The notes: a model not told the origin generated them from the sequence alone. A DNA stretch of 36,845 nt from Ferruginibacter sp. (GCA_025351645.1 JANXVN010000088.1:1-36845), one strand, 5' to 3'. Counted from the first letter of the stretch, positions 8,507-17,968 are shown. A program made the numbers and translations.

Positions 8507-9550
8507 TTGTACCATCTGTTTAAAAAAATATTTTATTCCCTGCTGGTACTGCTTGGTGTAGTGGTGATAGTATTTATAATGTTCCAGGGTTTTGGTGATC
8601 CGGCACGGCTTATTATGGGGCAGACGGGTGATAAAAAAACAATGGAAAATATACGCAAAGAGCTTTACCTCGACCAGCCCAAATGGAAGCAATTTTTTTT
8701 ATACCTTAATGATGTTAGTCCGCTGAGTGTGCATAGTAAAGCTGATATAGAAAAGAAAAGCCTGCTTGGATTATTTGTTGGGGGTAATATAAAAGTAGGG
8801 CTCAAAGTACCGTATCTCCGGAAAAGTTACCAAACAAAAAAAAATGTTGGCAGCGTATTAATGGAAGCCCTGCCTGGCACATTATTGTTAGCTGTGGCTG
8901 CTATGTTATTTGCTACTATTGTTGGTATTTTATTAGGCGTTTTAGCAGCAGTAAAAAAAGGCACTTGGTTAGATACTTCAGCCGTGTTTGTAAGCATTGC
9001 GGGTATTTCGGCACCCTCTTTTTTTATGGCCATCATTATTGCTTATTTGTTCGGCGTTGTGCTGCATCCTTTTACTGGATTAAACCTAACAGGAAGCTGG
9101 TTTGATATAGATGAAGTAACCGGCGAAAAATACCTTACGATCAAAAACCTTATCCTGCCTGCGTTTACGTTGGGCATCCGTCCGCTGGCAATTATTACGC
9201 AGCTTACCCGAAGCGCTATGCTGGATGTGCTAAACCAGGATTATATACGCACTGCTTACGCAAAAGGCCTCAGCAAAAAAGCCGTTATTTTTAAGCATGC
9301 TTTGCGCAATGCGCTTAACCCTGTAATTACGGCTATTACTGGCTGGTTTGCAGAGCTGCTGGCTGGAGCTTTTTTTGTAGAATATATTTTTGGCTGGCAA
9401 GGCATCGGCAAAATAACGGTAGATGCTTTGGAGAAATTAGACTATCCAATAGTGATGGGCGCTGTGCTGGTAAGTGCTTGTATTTTTATTGCAATCAATA
9501 TGGTTGCGGATGTATTATATGCACTTGTTGACCCGCGGGTAAGTATTTAA
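8507..9550 (+). CDS. ABC transporter permease, DppB/OppB-like (TTG start)
   Basis: FGDPARLIMG, LYLDQPKWKQFFLYL, GTLLLAVAAMLFATIVGILLGVLAA, LTRSAMLDVLNQDYIRTAYAKGLSKKAVIFKHALRNALNPVI (EAA loop). Confidence 0.9.
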   Translation: MYHLFKKIFYSLLVLLGVVVIVFIMFQGFGDPARLIMGQTGDKKTMENIRKELYLDQPKWKQFFLYLNDVSPLSVHSKADIEKKSLLGLFVGGNIKVGLKVPYLRKSYQTKKNVGSVLMEALPGTLLLAVAAMLFATIVGILLGVLAAVKKGTWLDTSAVFVSIAGISAPSFFMAIIIAYLFGVVLHPFTGLNLTGSWFDIDEVTGEKYLTIKNLILPAFTLGIRPLAIITQLTRSAMLDVLNQDYIRTAYAKGLSKKAVIFKHALRNALNPVITAITGWFAELLAGAFFVEYIFGWQGIGKITVDALEKLDYPIVMGAVLVSACIFIAINMVADVLYALVDPRVSI

Positions 9551-9552
9551 TT

Positions 9553-9879
9553 TTATTTGATAACAACATCATTGATAACTTTTTCGCCCAGCACTTCGTT
9601 TACCCTTTCTATTATTTTTTCTTTTTGATATAAAAGCTCGTGTTTTAATTGTGCCACTGTAGAAGTAATGAATAAAGTGTGGTTGATGATCTGTATTTTA
9701 TCAGTGTACTTAGCAATAGTTTTTCCCATTATCTGCTCCCATATATCTTCAATGCGCACTGCTTGCAGGCCACTTTTTAGCTTACTCTGTTTTAAAAATT
9801 GCTGTATGGCATCCTGCATTGAAAATTCGCCCACGGGTTTTGTTTTTTGTTTGGTGTTAATTGTTTTTTGTTCTTTCAA
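9553..9879 (-). CDS. DUF721 domain-containing protein
   Basis: IEDIWEQIMGKTIAKYTDKIQIINHTLFITSTVAQLKHELLYQKEKIIERVNEVLGEKVINDVVIK. Confidence 0.85.
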   Translation of the reverse strand: MKEQKTINTKQKTKPVGEFSMQDAIQQFLKQSKLKSGLQAVRIEDIWEQIMGKTIAKYTDKIQIINHTLFITSTVAQLKHELLYQKEKIIERVNEVLGEKVINDVVIK

Positions 9880-10021
9880 ATTGAATAGTATGCAATAGTC
9901 GGATACCCTTCTGCTTTATTATGGCTTAGCCTTTTTTGACATGATTATTTTACTATTGCTTTTTGCGAATGCTCCACGAAATTAATCAACTAAAAACAAT
10001 AAACTAAAAACAATAAACATT

Positions 10022-11146
10022 CTACAGCTCTACTATTTGGTAGTCGCTCTGCAAACCGGAAAAAGCCTGCTCCAGCCTTTCTTTGTGCGTATCTGTTATA
10101 AATACCTGCCCGTTATTTTTATTGCATACCCAGTGAAGCAAATTCTGCATACGGCTATTATCCAGCTTTTCAAAAACATCATCCAGCAATAGAATAGGTG
10201 CGAAACCTTTATTTATTTTTAGCAAATCAAACTCTGCCAGCTTTAACGCAAAAAGTAAGCTTTTTCTCTGACCTTGCGAAGCCGTGGTTTTAAAAACCTG
10301 CCCATTTAATTGGATCAATAAATCATCTTTATGTATGCCGCCATTACTGCGTTGCAGTATAAAATCTTTTTGCCTGAATTGGTTAAGGATAACAAAAAAA
10401 TCGCTGTTGTTTAACTGGCTTTCATATTGCAGCGTAACCACTTCGTCGTTACTGGCAATTTGATTATAAAATTGTTGTGCTAATGTTATTAACTGGTGTG
10501 TGAAATTTTTTCTTTTTTGGTAGATATAATTTCCTGGCAATATCAGTTGGTCATCTAAAACCTCCAGCAAGGTCCAGTCTACTTTGCCTTGCTCAGCAAA
10601 CTTTTTTAGCAGGCTATTTCGTTGTTGCAATACTTTGGTGTAGATGATAAGTTGTTGTAAATATTCCGCATCTATTTGGCTGATGACTGTATCAATAAAC
10701 CGCCTGCGTTCTTCGCTGCCACCCATTATTAGTTCGATATCATCCGGCGCAACCATCACGCACGGAAATTTGCCGATATGCTCTGAATACTTTGCATAAG
10801 GCACATCATTTAACGACACTTCTTTTTTTCCAACGCCTTTAAAAACGCAAATAATTTTATTTATTTTGTTAGCTAAACTTTCGGGGTCTACAGCAACAGC
10901 TTCTTTAAAAACATCTGTTGCAGTTATGCCTTCCAGCCTAAAGCCATTGGCATCAAACTGGGTATTTAAACTATCTGTTTTAGTAAAGTAACTCCTGGTA
11001 AAGCACAAGTAATAGATAGCATCGAGCAAGTTGGTTTTGCCCTTGCCATTTAGGCCACAAATACCAATAATCCTTTCGGTAAAATTGAAAGTGGAAAAAC
11101 TATAATTTTTAAATTGAGTAGCTGTTATTTTTGTAAACCTTTGCAT
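10022..11146 (-). CDS. recF: DNA replication/repair protein RecF
   Basis: Walker A GLNGKGKTNLLDAIYYLC, YLQQLIIYTKVLQQRNSLLK, TASQGQRKSLLFALKLAEF, PILLLDDVFEKLD. Confidence 0.95.
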   Translation of the reverse strand: MQRFTKITATQFKNYSFSTFNFTERIIGICGLNGKGKTNLLDAIYYLCFTRSYFTKTDSLNTQFDANGFRLEGITATDVFKEAVAVDPESLANKINKIICVFKGVGKKEVSLNDVPYAKYSEHIGKFPCVMVAPDDIELIMGGSEERRRFIDTVISQIDAEYLQQLIIYTKVLQQRNSLLKKFAEQGKVDWTLLEVLDDQLILPGNYIYQKRKNFTHQLITLAQQFYNQIASNDEVVTLQYESQLNNSDFFVILNQFRQKDFILQRSNGGIHKDDLLIQLNGQVFKTTASQGQRKSLLFALKLAEFDLLKINKGFAPILLLDDVFEKLDNSRMQNLLHWVCNKNNGQVFITDTHKERLEQAFSGLQSDYQIVEL

Positions 11147-11339
11147 TAGGCTGCAAGATAATTAAAAGCGCTATTGTTTAATAGGTAGCTGTATTAGAAC
11201 TTGATATTAATAAGATGTCTAGAATAATCAGCAAACTTAAGTTACCAGCCTGTGCCTTAGTTTGGCTGGTATCGATAATTTAAATGGGTTTTCTAGTATT
11301 GCAATAAATTACTTTTGAAGCCCAGTTACACTTTTAACC

Positions 11340-11452
11340 GAAGCGCCAGGGATAGGAGCAAGTACCCCGTAAAGCGCCGTAAAATATACAATAGCGAAGC
11401 CAGGCTGTAGGTTTGGCGCTGCGGAGTACTGCGCATAGCCCGCCCGGGCGCC
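11340..11452 (+). repeat. Structured intergenic element, copy B
   Basis: gaagcgccagggataggagc...gtaccccgtaaagcgcc...ggcgctgcggagtac...atagcccgcccgggcgcc; nested stems GCGCCaGGG/CCCgGGCGC and AGCGCC/GGCGCT. Confidence 0.75.
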
Positions 11453-11565
11453 CAAATAATAACTACTTTTAAAGGGCTTGTTGCCAATAAAATAGTAACC
11501 GAAATACCCAAAAGTTATTGTTGAAAGGTTCTTTTTCGCATGTATATTTTTATCAATTTCTCCCT

Positions 11566-11573
11566 TATCTTTG
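11566..11573 (+). promoter_or_regulatory. Candidate -7 box TATCTTTG
   Basis: Matches TAnnTTTG upstream of the TTG start at 11593. Confidence 0.5.
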
Positions 11574-11592
11574 CAGCCTAAAATTTATTTCC

Positions 11593-12585
11593 TTGGCTAC
11601 AAAGTTTTCTAAAGAAACATACCTGTATTGGTACGAACTAATGCTTTTATTGCGCCGTTTTGAAGAAAAGACCGGCCAATTATACGGGATGCAAAAAATT
11701 CGCGGCTTTTGTCATTTATATATTGGGCAGGAAGCCGTTGCGGCTGGCTGCATGACGGCTACTAACCCTGGCGATAAATTTATAACTGCTTACCGTTGCC
11801 ATGCATTGGCAATTGCTAAGGGAGTTACCCCAAAATCAACCATGGCCGAGCTGTATGGCAAAGCTACCGGATGCAGTAAAGGCAAAGGTGGCAGCATGCA
11901 TATTTTTGGTGTTGATGTTGGTTTTTTTGGTGGCCACGGTATTGTAGGCGCCCAAATTGGCACTGGCGCTGGCCTGGCATTTGCTGAAAAATATAACGGT
12001 ACAGATAATGTTGCCTTGTGTTTTTTTGGCGATGGCGCGGCAAGGCAGGGCATGCTGCACGAAACATTTAACATGGCGATGCTTTGGAAATTACCGGTAG
12101 TATTTATTGTAGAAAATAACCATTACGCTATGGGCACATCTGTTAAGCGTACCAGCAATGTGCTCGACCTTTATAAAATTGCAGATGCATTTGATATGCC
12201 TGGCGATTCTGTAGATGGCATGAGCCCGGAAGCGGTACACGAAGCAATGTTACGGGCCGTGAACAGAGCAAGGGAAAAAGGCGGGCCAACTTTATTGGAA
12301 ATTAAGACCTACCGTTATAAAGGTCATAGCATGAGCGACCCGCAGAAATACCGGACTAAGGATGAGGTTGAAGAATACAAAGAACGGGACCCTATAGACC
12401 ACGTTTTAAAAGTGTTAAAAGAGGAATATAAAGTGACCGATGAAGAGGTGGAGATAATGAACAATAGAGTTAAAGAGCAAGTGGAAGAAGCTGTTAAATT
12501 TGCAGAAGAAAGCCCTTGGCCTAATGATGATGAATTGTTGAAAGATGTTTATATACAACAAGATTATCCTTTTATAACTGACTAA
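11593..12585 (+). CDS. pdhA: Pyruvate dehydrogenase E1 component alpha subunit (probable TTG start)
   Basis: YWYELMLLLRRFEEKTGQLYGMQKIRGFCHLYIGQEAV, GKGGSMHIF, GDGAARQGMLHETFNMAMLWKLPVVFIVENN. The ORF extension to 11518 lies upstream of the -7 box and is probably not translated. Confidence 0.93.
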   Translation: MATKFSKETYLYWYELMLLLRRFEEKTGQLYGMQKIRGFCHLYIGQEAVAAGCMTATNPGDKFITAYRCHALAIAKGVTPKSTMAELYGKATGCSKGKGGSMHIFGVDVGFFGGHGIVGAQIGTGAGLAFAEKYNGTDNVALCFFGDGAARQGMLHETFNMAMLWKLPVVFIVENNHYAMGTSVKRTSNVLDLYKIADAFDMPGDSVDGMSPEAVHEAMLRAVNRAREKGGPTLLEIKTYRYKGHSMSDPQKYRTKDEVEEYKERDPIDHVLKVLKEEYKVTDEEVEIMNNRVKEQVEEAVKFAEESPWPNDDELLKDVYIQQDYPFITD

Positions 12586-12677
12586 TATTTTTTTTTAATT
12601 AAAATGAACAATGATCTTAGCTGGTAATTTTTCATTTATCAATAACCTAATTACCAGCTTATAAACCAAGAAAAACA

Positions 12678-13403
12678 ATGGCAGAACAGCAAGAAATAAC
12701 CACCAGTACTGTAGAAGAAAATGATATCATTGATAAGGCTAGAGGCTTTTGGGCTAAATTTAGCAAACCAGTTATTTATATTGGTGGTGCAATTATTTTA
12801 TTTGCCGGCGGTTGGTTGGCTTATAAAAATTTAGTTAAGCTTCCTAACGAAGAAAAAGCTGCTGAGCAGATATTTCCGGCAGAGGGATTGTTTGATAAGA
12901 TGACACAAGCTGGTTTTAATAAAGATTCAATTGCTACAGTTTTAAATGGAGGAAATGGCATTACTGGTGTATTAAAAGTAGCGTCTACTTACGGAAGCAC
13001 GGCGGCTGGTAACAGGGCAGAGTTTATTGCCGGTGCATGTTACTTGCACAGTAAAGATTTTAATAATGCAGTTAAGCATTTAAAAGAATTTTCCACTAAA
13101 AGCGAGCAACCTCAAAGTGCTGCTTATAGGATGTTGGGCGATGCTTATTCTGAATTGAAAAAGAATGACGATGCTTTGACATACTACAAAAAGGCAATTG
13201 ATGTAGCCGATAAAAAAGACGAATCTACCCGTTTTTTATCTTTATCAAGGGCAGCCTTATTTTGTGATGCAACTGGCAAAACAAAAGAAGCGATTGATTA
13301 TTACCAGCAAATTAAAGATGAAATAACACCTGCTTTTTTAAGGGATAACAGGATCGATTTTCAAGTTGATAAATATCTTGCAAGGTTAGGCGTAACTAAA
13401 TAA
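12678..13403 (+). CDS. Tetratricopeptide repeat protein with one N-terminal TM helix
   Basis: N-terminal KPVIYIGGAIILFAGGWLAYKNL helix and TPR-like AAYRMLGDAYSELKKNDDALTYYKKAIDVA. Confidence 0.82.
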   Translation: MAEQQEITTSTVEENDIIDKARGFWAKFSKPVIYIGGAIILFAGGWLAYKNLVKLPNEEKAAEQIFPAEGLFDKMTQAGFNKDSIATVLNGGNGITGVLKVASTYGSTAAGNRAEFIAGACYLHSKDFNNAVKHLKEFSTKSEQPQSAAYRMLGDAYSELKKNDDALTYYKKAIDVADKKDESTRFLSLSRAALFCDATGKTKEAIDYYQQIKDEITPAFLRDNRIDFQVDKYLARLGVTK

Positions 13404-13408
13404 TTACC

Positions 13409-13912
13409 ATGGCAATATCTACAGATAATTTATATTCAACAGCAGGCATCCAACTACCAGAGGGTGCCTGTGTAGTTATTGTACGTACCGAATGGAACGC
13501 AGAGTCAATAGACAAGCTGGAAGCAGGTTGCCGTAAAGTGCTGGATGCAAATAAAGTTCCTTTTAAGATCATTACGGTACCTGGTGCATTTGAAATACCT
13601 TTTTGTATAAAGAGTTATTGGGATGCGCATAAATACAAGGGAGATAAACCTTTTGCGTTTATTGCTTTAGGCTGTGTTATAAGGGGCGGCACACCTCATT
13701 TTGATTATGTATGCAAAGCCATAACAGAAGGCGTTTTGCAGGTAAATTTATCCTTGCCGGTCCCAACTATTTTTGGGGTTCTTACGGTAGATAATCAACT
13801 TCAAATTGATGAAAGGATAGGTGGTGTACATGGGCATAAAGGCGAAGAAGCAGCAGTAACTGCTATAAAAATGATTGCCCTGCAATATTCTTTTTCTACT
13901 CATAAAATTTAG
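13409..13912 (+). CDS. ribH: 6,7-dimethyl-8-ribityllumazine synthase
   Basis: VVIVRTEWNAESIDKLEAGC, VPGAFEIPF, ALGCVIRGGTPHFDYVCKAITEG, PTIFGVLTVDN. Confidence 0.94.
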   Translation: MAISTDNLYSTAGIQLPEGACVVIVRTEWNAESIDKLEAGCRKVLDANKVPFKIITVPGAFEIPFCIKSYWDAHKYKGDKPFAFIALGCVIRGGTPHFDYVCKAITEGVLQVNLSLPVPTIFGVLTVDNQLQIDERIGGVHGHKGEEAAVTAIKMIALQYSFSTHKI

Positions 13913-13975
13913 AGCCTGACCTTTGATAAATGGCGTCCTTATTTTTAATTAATTTCCCTGTAAGGTGAACAGCGC

Positions 13976-14695
13976 ATGAAAGTCCAACTATTTATACCTT
14001 GTTTTGTTGACCAGCTTTACCCGCAAACAGCTTTTAACATGGTTAAGGTTTTGCAGAAGGCTGGCTGTGAGGTGCAATACAATACCAACCAGACTTGTTG
14101 TGGCCAACCGGCTTTTAATGCAGGTTTTTGGGAAGAATCAAAATCAGTATGTTCCAAATTTATGACTGATTTTGATACGGCAGATTATGTAGTAGCCCCA
14201 AGTGCAAGTTGTGTGGGCTTTGTTAGAAATTATTTTACAAAATTTTTTGAAGAGGGAGAAGCAAATGTAAAAGCGATTGATCTTAGCAAACGTATTTATG
14301 AGTTTACTGAATTTTTAACAGAAGTATTGAAGATAGAAAACTTTAATGCCAGTTTGCCTGCCATTGCCACTTACCATGATAGTTGTGCTGCTTTGCGGGA
14401 ATGTAAAATAAAAGAAGGGCCACGCAAATTATTGGCTAATGTGAAAGGGCTACAGCTTATTGAAATGCATGATGTGGAAACCTGCTGTGGCTTTGGAGGC
14501 ACATTTGCTGTAAAATTTGATGGTATATCAATTGGTATGGCAGACCAAAAAATTACCAATGCACTGGCTACAAAAGCCGACTATATTATTTCTACTGACC
14601 TTAGTTGCTTGATGCACCTTGATGGCTACATCAAAGGGAAAAAACTGGCATTAAAAACAATGCATATTGCAGATGTACTTGCCAATGGATGGTAA
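13976..14695 (+). CDS. (Fe-S)-binding protein with two CCG domains (LutA/YkgE-like)
   Basis: FIPCFVDQLYPQTAFNMVKVLQKAGCEVQYNTNQTCCGQPAFNAGF, TYHDSCAALRECKIKEGPRKLL, EMHDVETCCGFGGTFAVKF. Confidence 0.88.
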   Translation: MKVQLFIPCFVDQLYPQTAFNMVKVLQKAGCEVQYNTNQTCCGQPAFNAGFWEESKSVCSKFMTDFDTADYVVAPSASCVGFVRNYFTKFFEEGEANVKAIDLSKRIYEFTEFLTEVLKIENFNASLPAIATYHDSCAALRECKIKEGPRKLLANVKGLQLIEMHDVETCCGFGGTFAVKFDGISIGMADQKITNALATKADYIISTDLSCLMHLDGYIKGKKLALKTMHIADVLANGW

Positions 14696-14696
14696 T

Positions 14697-14733
14697 AAAA
14701 TTGGCAGTGTTATTTAACAATGCCAATTTTATT
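14697..14733. terminator. Bidirectional terminator between convergent CCG protein gene and tatC
   Basis: AAAATTGGCA / TGCCAATTTT 10-bp perfect stem. Confidence 0.75.
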
Positions 14734-14763
14734 GTTCCAACTAATTTGATATAAACTACACTA

Positions 14764-15645
14764 TTATTCTACATCTTTTTTAGCCCTTTGCTTTTCAACT
14801 TTTGATGCTAATATTATACTGATCCAGTATAAAAATAAAAGTGGTACTGCTACCAGGAACTGACTGGTCCAATCTGGCGAAGGCGTAATTACAGCAGCAA
14901 CCACCAGAATTATGACGAGTGCGAATTTAAAATATTTTTTTAGCATCGTACCTGTAACAATGCCCATTTTAGCCAATACAAAACAAAGCACTGGTAATTC
15001 GAAAGCTATGCCACAACCCAATATTAAATTGGTAAGGCTATCAATATAATCGTTAATAGAGGGTCGGTATTGTATCATGCCTGATTTGCCAAGCGTAAAA
15101 CTTGCAAGGAAGTTAAATGTAAATGGTGCCAGTAAATAATAACCAAAAACAGCACCGGTAAAAAAGAATACTGACACCCAAAGAATACTGGTCCTACCAT
15201 ATTTTCTTTCTTTGATAGAAAGCGCAGGTTTTATAAACCGCCACAATTCCCAAAAAATATAAGGAAAAGCTGCAATAATACCACCAATCATTGCAATGTT
15301 TATTGCAGAGGTAAAAGTGCCATTTACAGTTGTTACCTGGAAATCTATCTTTATGGCTGGCATACAAAAAGCGTCACCAAGATGTAGCCATTGCCCAAAG
15401 CGGCACAATGCACCATAAGTAAAAAAGGTTTCCCTTGCAGGCGCTAAAATTATATTGTCATAGACAAAGTCAATATAAATAAAAATGACAGTTGCTGCTA
15501 CCAGCCACGCAACCACGCTTCTCACTAAATGCCAGCGAAGGTCTTCGACATGGTCAAAGAAATTCATTTCAAATTTTTTCGGCGATTCCTTGCCGCTGAG
15601 GCGTTTAAAAAAATATTTTCTTTCTGATGATATTTCAGCCGACAC
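14764..15645 (-). CDS. tatC: Sec-independent (twin-arginine) translocase subunit TatC
   Basis: MNFFDHVEDLRWHLVRSVVAWL, FPYIFWELWRFIKPALSIKER, FELPVLCFVLAKMGIVT. Confidence 0.95.
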   Translation of the reverse strand: MSAEISSERKYFFKRLSGKESPKKFEMNFFDHVEDLRWHLVRSVVAWLVAATVIFIYIDFVYDNIILAPARETFFTYGALCRFGQWLHLGDAFCMPAIKIDFQVTTVNGTFTSAINIAMIGGIIAAFPYIFWELWRFIKPALSIKERKYGRTSILWVSVFFFTGAVFGYYLLAPFTFNFLASFTLGKSGMIQYRPSINDYIDSLTNLILGCGIAFELPVLCFVLAKMGIVTGTMLKKYFKFALVIILVVAAVITPSPDWTSQFLVAVPLLFLYWISIILASKVEKQRAKKDVE

Positions 15646-15909
15646 AATGTTGGTTTAAGTAAAGGTTAATAATTAAATTTTTTCGATGTTCATTTATATT
15701 TTTATACTTTCATTTGTAAAGCTTTAAAGAACCTACCTTAAAATATTTTTAAGGTATCAAGCGCTGCCCTTTTGTAGAGGCAGGAAACTTTAAAAACATA
15801 AAGAAATAACAAATAGAAAAAATTTACCAAAAATTTACTAGTACTCACCAGTAGGATCCAATAAGTTTCCAACTTATACTTGGGATAAATCTTGTTTATA
15901 AATGAACAA

Positions 15910-16134
15910 CTATTTAGTTAAATTTGGCTCTACAACTGCTACCGGCTTTGGTTTCATGCCTTCTTCAATATCGTTTTTTACAGAGTCTTTTGCATCGTTA
16001 AAATCGCGTACGCCTTTGCCTAAGCCCTTCATTAATTCTGGTATTTTTTTACCACCAAATAAAAGCACTACAGCTAATAGGATAAAAATCCATTCTGTGC
16101 CGCCTGGCATTGCAAGAAAAGTTATGTGTGACAT
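15910..16134 (-). CDS. tatA: Twin-arginine translocase TatA/TatE family subunit
   Basis: [40 protein letters not shown]. Confidence 0.93.
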   Translation of the reverse strand: MSHITFLAMPGGTEWIFILLAVVLLFGGKKIPELMKGLGKGVRDFNDAKDSVKNDIEEGMKPKPVAVVEPNLTK

Positions 16135-16192
16135 AATTATAAGTTTATTGTAAAGTACGCAAAGTATTTTACAGAGTTAAATGTTTTAAAAA

Positions 16193-16223
16193 TATGGCTG
16201 TGCATTAAGTATGCACAGCCATG
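16193..16223 (-). terminator. Terminator hairpin between ferritin-like gene and tatA
   Basis: ATGGCTGTGCAT (16194-16205) / ATGCACAGCCAT (16211-16222), 12-bp perfect stem with 5-nt loop; followed by a T run on the minus strand. Confidence 0.8.
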
Positions 16224-16237
16224 TAAAATAATATAAT

Positions 16238-17107
16238 TTAAGCAAAGAAAGGAGTAACGATTGTGATTACTTGTTCTTTTGTTAATGGTTCATCAAATGC
16301 TTCAGAAGCGATGTTTGCATTTACAGCTGTAAAACCATTGATGCCTACAATATTTATAGTAGCCTGTGTTGTGGCCTCTTCACCATTGTAACTTGCCTGT
16401 ACAGCAGATGTTGCGATACCACTTTGGTTCAATGTAATCCATGGCTTAACATCAATACCAGCTGGTACCAATGAGCCATTAACTTTACGCATTTGGCGAA
16501 TGTGCGATGCATGCCTTGCTTCAACCGAGTGAATATTTAAAGCTGCAGTCAATACTGTTTTATTGCTCATTAAGTTACCAGCCTGGCCTTTATAAGCCCT
16601 AACGCCGGTATCTTCAAAAGTTTGAGCTACGGCTAAAAATAAACCGTAGTCACTAAATACTGTTGGAAAAGTGCCTTTGGCTGTAAAATCGAAGTTAACA
16701 GCTGTATATATTTTAGGCGTTCCACCTGAAGCAGTTATAGCCGTTTGTAAAAAATTTACATGCGCTACTTCATGATCACGTATAGTTTTTATAGCCATCA
16801 TTGGCGCACCTGTTGGGATAGCCAAGGTACCTGCCACAGCGGCGGCATACGCGGCTTTATAAAATTCAGATTCCAGGCATTCAAGGCTTAGTGCAAAATT
16901 TAAAACATCTATAATGGCATCCTTAGTTCCTGTTGGGCTTGCATAAGCCTTATTAAACATAGAGCCTATTGCTAGTGGAAGAGCAGCTAGTGCTATCTTA
17001 CTGCCAAAGTTTGTAAAGTTTTTCATAGCAGCCCTTCTGCCATCCATTTTATTGTAAACTTCTGGGTCTACTTTTTCTATTTCGTTTATTATATTCTGTA
17101 AGTTCAT
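16238..17107 (-). CDS. Ferritin-like domain-containing protein
   Basis: LNFALSLECLESEFYKAAYAAA...TIRDHEVAHVNFLQTAI...AQTFEDTGVRAYKGQ...IHSVEARHASHIRQMR; Glu/His pattern of secreted ferritin-like family. Confidence 0.85.
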   Translation of the reverse strand: MNLQNIINEIEKVDPEVYNKMDGRRAAMKNFTNFGSKIALAALPLAIGSMFNKAYASPTGTKDAIIDVLNFALSLECLESEFYKAAYAAAVAGTLAIPTGAPMMAIKTIRDHEVAHVNFLQTAITASGGTPKIYTAVNFDFTAKGTFPTVFSDYGLFLAVAQTFEDTGVRAYKGQAGNLMSNKTVLTAALNIHSVEARHASHIRQMRKVNGSLVPAGIDVKPWITLNQSGIATSAVQASYNGEEATTQATINIVGINGFTAVNANIASEAFDEPLTKEQVITIVTPFFA

Positions 17108-17116
17108 AAAATTAAT

Positions 17117-17815
17117 TTAAGAGGTTGGTAAATTGCTTGCGTTTATTTTTGTTTTTATGTACGTGCCGGCGATTGCCAATACTTCATTTGGGGTTCTGCT
17201 CATTTCCAATGCGTTGGCATCAAGCCCGTCAGCAAATGAACCAGGAGTTATCAAATCCCTGATATAAGCGGCATGCCTGGCTTCTACAGAAACAATTTTA
17301 CCAGCTAACAATAAATAATCGGCACTTGCAAGTAAGTGTCCTGCACCATTATAGGCAGATACGCCTAAATCTTCAAATGCTTTTGCAACTGATAATACAC
17401 CATCCCTGGTACCGAAATTAATTGTAGAAAAATCAAGCTGTAAACTAATTATGGCACCCGCGCCCAAAGCGTTTTTAAAAAATTCCCTGTGAGAAATTTC
17501 ATGGTCCCTTATGTCACCCAGGCGAGCGCTTTCATCAGCGGTAATGCCAGCGTATGGAGATTCAAACACCTTGGTATAGAAGGCAGCTTCTATTTGTTCA
17601 AGGGCATAGGCGTAGTTTAAAATGCCAGTGTCTTTGCTACCAAGGTCTACACCAGTTGAGGAGGAAGGCGTGTCACTTTTTTTACAAGCAGCTGCTGTTA
17701 AAAGTAGTGCAGAAGCGCCGCCAATATATCCTAAGAAATTTCTTCTTGATAAATTTTTGATGTTGCCTTCTGCCGCTGCCAATAGGACTTTGTCATGTGA
17801 ATTTTGTGTGGGCAT
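17117..17815 (-). CDS. Ferritin-like domain-containing protein with Tat-type lipoprotein signal
   Basis: SRRNFLGYIGGASALLLTAAACKKS N-terminus; LNYAYALEQIEAAFYTKVFE...DIRDHEISHREFFKNAL...VSVEARHAAYIRDL. Confidence 0.86.
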   Translation of the reverse strand: MPTQNSHDKVLLAAAEGNIKNLSRRNFLGYIGGASALLLTAAACKKSDTPSSSTGVDLGSKDTGILNYAYALEQIEAAFYTKVFESPYAGITADESARLGDIRDHEISHREFFKNALGAGAIISLQLDFSTINFGTRDGVLSVAKAFEDLGVSAYNGAGHLLASADYLLLAGKIVSVEARHAAYIRDLITPGSFADGLDANALEMSRTPNEVLAIAGTYIKTKINASNLPTS

Positions 17816-17960
17816 AACGTTTGTTTTGTTGTTAAAAAAAGATTTTGAATTTTTAAAATAATAAGTAACTCATTTAGAAATACGACAGATTATTAGCCTT
17901 GGTTTTTAAAATAATAAAGTTTAATAAATTTTATTTAGCAGGTAGTTGGTTATTGATTCA

Positions 17961-17968
17961 TAAGTTTG
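17961..17968 (+). promoter_or_regulatory. Candidate -7 box TAAGTTTG
   Basis: Matches TAnnTTTG, 42 nt upstream of EVE gene ATG. Confidence 0.45.

Noticed and set aside
11790-12074. Three overlapping minus-strand ORFs inside pdhA
   Set aside because: Shadow ORFs opposite a highly conserved coding sequence.
15735-15755. Palindrome ACCTTAAAA-tat-TTTTAAGGT upstream of tatC
   Set aside because: Short AT-rich palindrome in noncoding DNA; not distinguishable from chance without comparison.
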